Shown piece after piece: positions 5,967 to 7,490 of a DNA stretch of 7,490 nt. The notes under the pieces were generated by a model, which was not told where the DNA came from, did not search any database, and saw only the letters and a program-made list of their open reading frames with translations. The DNA is from Bordetella parapertussis (GTDB lineage Bacteria > Pseudomonadota > Gammaproteobacteria > Burkholderiales > CAIKXV01). The stretch is taken from contig CAMDXD010000190.1 in the NCBI GenBank assembly GCA_945877995.1, forward strand, positions 1-7,490, given 5' to 3'. Made by a program: the position numbers and the translations under genes. The number at the start of each line of letters is the position of its first letter. Position 1 is the stretch's first letter.

Positions 5967-5994
5967 GGTGTTCAGAATCTAGCATGGGCGTGCG

Positions 5995-6023
5995 TCGACA
6001 GGCGGCAGCGCGCCGCCGTCCGA
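5995..6023. repeat. Imperfect inverted repeat in the apaH/VOC divergent region
   Basis: Arms at 5995-6006 and 6012-6023 pair at 9 of 12 positions, including a perfect GGCGGC/GCCGCC inner stem around the loop AGCGC. A CGACAGG direct repeat (5996-6002 and 6021-6027) overlaps it. It lies between apaH and the promoter of the VOC gene, so it could be an operator. It could also be chance in a GC-rich stretch. Confidence 0.35.
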
Positions 6024-6049
6024 CAGGCTGGCCGACGCCCTGGGCGGGC

Positions 6050-6078
6050 ATGACAAGGCCCCTGATCACGGGTAGACT
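6050..6078 (+). promoter_or_regulatory. Sigma-70-type promoter for the VOC gene
   Basis: ATGACA (6050-6055, five of six matches to TTGACA) and TAGACT (6073-6078, four of six to TATAAT) are separated by 17 bases. Transcription would start near 6085 and give a leader of about 37 nt. A CGCCCTGGGCG palindrome (6036-6046) sits just upstream of the -35 box. AGGA at 6109-6112, 9 bases before the ATG, is the probable ribosome-binding site. Confidence 0.55.
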
Positions 6079-6121
6079 CGTTCGCAATAACAGAACGCCC
6101 AACAGAACAGGACCTGTCGTC

Positions 6122-6529
6122 ATGACCATGAAGCTCCGCCATATCGCGCTGTCAGTCCCCGATGTCGCCGCCGCACAGAAGTTCTTCGAAGAGGCGTTCG
6201 GGATGACCAAGGCCGGCGACGCCCAGAACGGCGTCTACGTTACCGACGGCACGATCAACGTCGCGTTGCTGAACAAGCACGGCAAGGCCGAAGGTATCGA
6301 CTCGAACGGCCCCTTCTACGGCGTGATGCACTTCGGCATGTGGGTAGACAACCTCGAAGAAGCCGAGAAGCAGGTCGAGAAAGCCGGCGGCACCTACCTG
6401 TACGGCCGTCCGACGGCTGCCGCGAAGAGCTTCTACGAGGTCAAGTACAAGGACCCGAACGGCATCGTGTTCGACGTCACCGCCAGCGGCTGGAAGGGCG
6501 CAGTGAAGGACGTCAAGCCGGCCGAGTAA
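6122..6529 (+). CDS. VOC family protein (glyoxalase/extradiol dioxygenase fold)
   Basis: This 135-residue single-domain protein has two beta-alpha-beta-beta-beta modules. Module one is MKLRHIALSVPDVAAAQKFFEEAFGM (3-28), and module two starts at GVMHFGMWVDNLEEAEKQVEKAGG (67-90) and ends in YKDPNGIVFDVTASG (109-123). Likely metal ligands by family analogy are H7, H70 and E106 or D118, so a divalent-metal enzyme is expected. A homodimer with shared active sites is usual at this size. The reaction cannot be assigned: glyoxalase-like lyase, isomerase, epimerase or ring-cleavage dioxygenase are all possible. MTM at 6122 is chosen as the start because AGGA lies 9 bases upstream; a second ATG at 6128 is a possible alternative. 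The gene is followed after 89 bases by an FAD monooxygenase on the same strand, which suggests a shared catabolic or detoxification job. Confidence 0.88.
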   Translation: MTMKLRHIALSVPDVAAAQKFFEEAFGMTKAGDAQNGVYVTDGTINVALLNKHGKAEGIDSNGPFYGVMHFGMWVDNLEEAEKQVEKAGGTYLYGRPTAAAKSFYEVKYKDPNGIVFDVTASGWKGAVKDVKPAE

Positions 6530-6564
6530 TACTGCGGCTGCAACGCCTCGCCGCCTGTTCCCCG

Positions 6565-6588
6565 GGCCCGGCGCCAGTGCGCCGGGCC
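6565..6588 (+). terminator. Strong GC hairpin between VOC and monooxygenase genes (terminator or attenuator)
   Basis: GGCCCGGCGC (6565-6574) and GCGCCGGGCC (6579-6588) are perfect complements around the loop CAGT. TT follows, then mixed sequence, so the U-tract is very short. It lies 35 bases after the VOC stop. Only 30 bases remain before the monooxygenase ATG, too few for a full separate promoter. Partial termination or protection of the VOC mRNA is therefore more likely than a full stop. Confidence 0.6.
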
Positions 6589-6618
6589 TTCCACATTGCA
6601 CCCTCGCAGGACACTCCC

Positions 6619-7490
6619 ATGCTCTCGAAGAACGCACCGGTGATCGTCGTCGGTGCCGGCCCCGCCGGCTGCTCGCTCGCCCTATACCTTGCCCAGCACG
6701 ACGTGAACACGCTGCTGATCGAGACCTTCACCGAGGCCAACTTCCTCGACCAGGCGCCGCGCACCGGCAGCATCCATCCGTCGACGCTCGAGATGTTCGC
6801 CGACCTCGGCCTGTACGAGCGCATCGAGCCGCGCGGCCTGATCGCGCCGACCTTCCAGTTCTGGGACCGCCTGACCGACAGCATGATCGCCGAGTTCGAC
6901 CATGCGGTGCTGAAGGACGACACCCGCTTCCCGTTCGTCCTGCAGTGCGAGCGCATCAAAGTTGCCGAAGAGGCGATGAAGATGCTGCGCACGTATCCGA
7001 ACGTCAAGATCCGGATGGGCACGACGCTCACAGGCATGGAACAGGACGCCGAAGGCGTCACCGCGATCGTCACCAACGAGGCTGGCGAGACCGAGCGCGT
7101 CCGCGGCTCTTTCATTGTCAGTGGCGAAGGTGCGCGCAGCGTAGTGCGCAAGGCATCGAACATCGCGTTCGAAGGCTATACCTACCCCGACCAGGTGCTG
7201 ACCGTGTCGGTGGTACACGACTTCGACAAGCTGCACGGCTACTCGTACCGCAACTACCTGTCCGATCCCGACCAGTGGGCCAACCTGTTCAAGTGGGGCC
7301 AGCCAGAGCAGTGGCGGGTGCACTTCCCGACCAGCCTCGACGACGACCCCGAGATGCTGATGTCGGACGAGTACTGCCAGAAGCAGCTGCAGAAGTTCCT
7401 GCCGAACCCGAAGCCCTACGATATCGTCTACCGCAAGCTTTACTCGAGCCACCAGCTGATAGCCGACACGTTCAATGTCGGCCGTGCACT
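6619..7490 (+). CDS. Group A FAD-dependent monooxygenase (PHBH/UbiH superfamily), N-terminal 290 residues
   Basis: The frame is open from the ATG at 6619 to the window end, with AGGA (6608-6611) 7 bases upstream. The Rossmann motif VIVVGAGPAGCSLALYLAQH (8-27; G12, G14, G17) and E35 at the end of the second strand bind the FAD adenosine part. PRTGSIHPSTLEMFADLGL (47-65) matches the FAD-contact helix typical of aromatic hydroxylases. SGEGARSVVRK (168-178) matches the DG motif that contacts FAD and NAD(P)H, except that Glu170 replaces the usual Asp. The window stops at FNVGRA, just before the expected second FAD motif (GDAAH). The family uses NAD(P)H and O2 to hydroxylate phenolic or other ring compounds in the cytoplasm. 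The substrate is unknown. It is probably transcribed with the preceding VOC gene by read-through of the hairpin. Confidence 0.9.
   Translation, partial: MLSKNAPVIVVGAGPAGCSLALYLAQHDVNTLLIETFTEANFLDQAPRTGSIHPSTLEMFADLGLYERIEPRGLIAPTFQFWDRLTDSMIAEFDHAVLKDDTRFPFVLQCERIKVAEEAMKMLRTYPNVKIRMGTTLTGMEQDAEGVTAIVTNEAGETERVRGSFIVSGEGARSVVRKASNIAFEGYTYPDQVLTVSVVHDFDKLHGYSYRNYLSDPDQWANLFKWGQPEQWRVHFPTSLDDDPEMLMSDEYCQKQLQKFLPNPKPYDIVYRKLYSSHQLIADTFNVGRA

Noticed and set aside
6036..6046. CGCCCTGGGCG palindrome as a separate operator call
   Set aside because: Only 5-bp arms of pure GC, expected by chance at this composition. It is kept only as a note with the promoter.
6682..7452. Minus-strand open frame of 256 codons opposite the monooxygenase
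   Set aside because: His/Val/Arg-rich shadow. The plus strand carries clear FAD-binding motifs.

Overview
The window comes from a GC-rich, densely packed bacterial chromosome. The gene set fits a Proteobacterium, most likely betaproteobacterial: a symmetrical ApaH hydrolase, a SlyB/Pcp-type glycine-zipper lipoprotein, a PfkB-family adenosine-type kinase and a ligase-associated repair operon. The taxonomic call rests on recalled family resemblance, not on a search. No tRNA, rRNA, insertion sequence, CRISPR array or phage gene is visible. No stretch longer than 300 bases lacks a gene.

Left part, minus strand (3425 down to 1): a tightly spaced group that reads as one operon. In transcription order it holds an unrecognised 124-residue protein, a ligase-associated metallo-beta-lactamase-fold exonuclease, an ATP-dependent DNA ligase whose start overlaps the exonuclease stop by 8 bases, and the N-terminal 99 codons of a DUF429 (predicted RNase H-fold nuclease) protein starting 7 bases after the ligase stop. 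The exonuclease and ligase form a known bacterial DNA-repair pair. The helicase and metallophosphoesterase that often accompany it are not in the window. The tightly coupled DUF429 gene and the unknown first gene are the most interesting content here.

Middle, plus strand (3637 to 5107): after a 211-base divergent intergenic region with a shared AT patch and a perfect 18-base palindrome come a PfkB-family kinase most like adenosine kinase and a SlyB-like outer-membrane lipoprotein. The two are separated by 82 bases carrying two hairpins.

Right part: apaH (minus, 5966 to 5142) converges on the lipoprotein gene. A 14-base tandem repeat of three copies fills the junction and runs into the apaH stop. 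Divergent from apaH is a plus-strand pair, with a recognisable sigma-70-type promoter in front. It consists of a small VOC (glyoxalase/dioxygenase-fold) protein, a 10-bp GC hairpin, and a group A FAD-dependent monooxygenase cut by the window edge. That pairing suggests oxidation of an aromatic or similar small molecule, but the substrate cannot be read from the sequence. The window looks like ordinary core chromosome. The candidate for something less described is the extended ligase operon.
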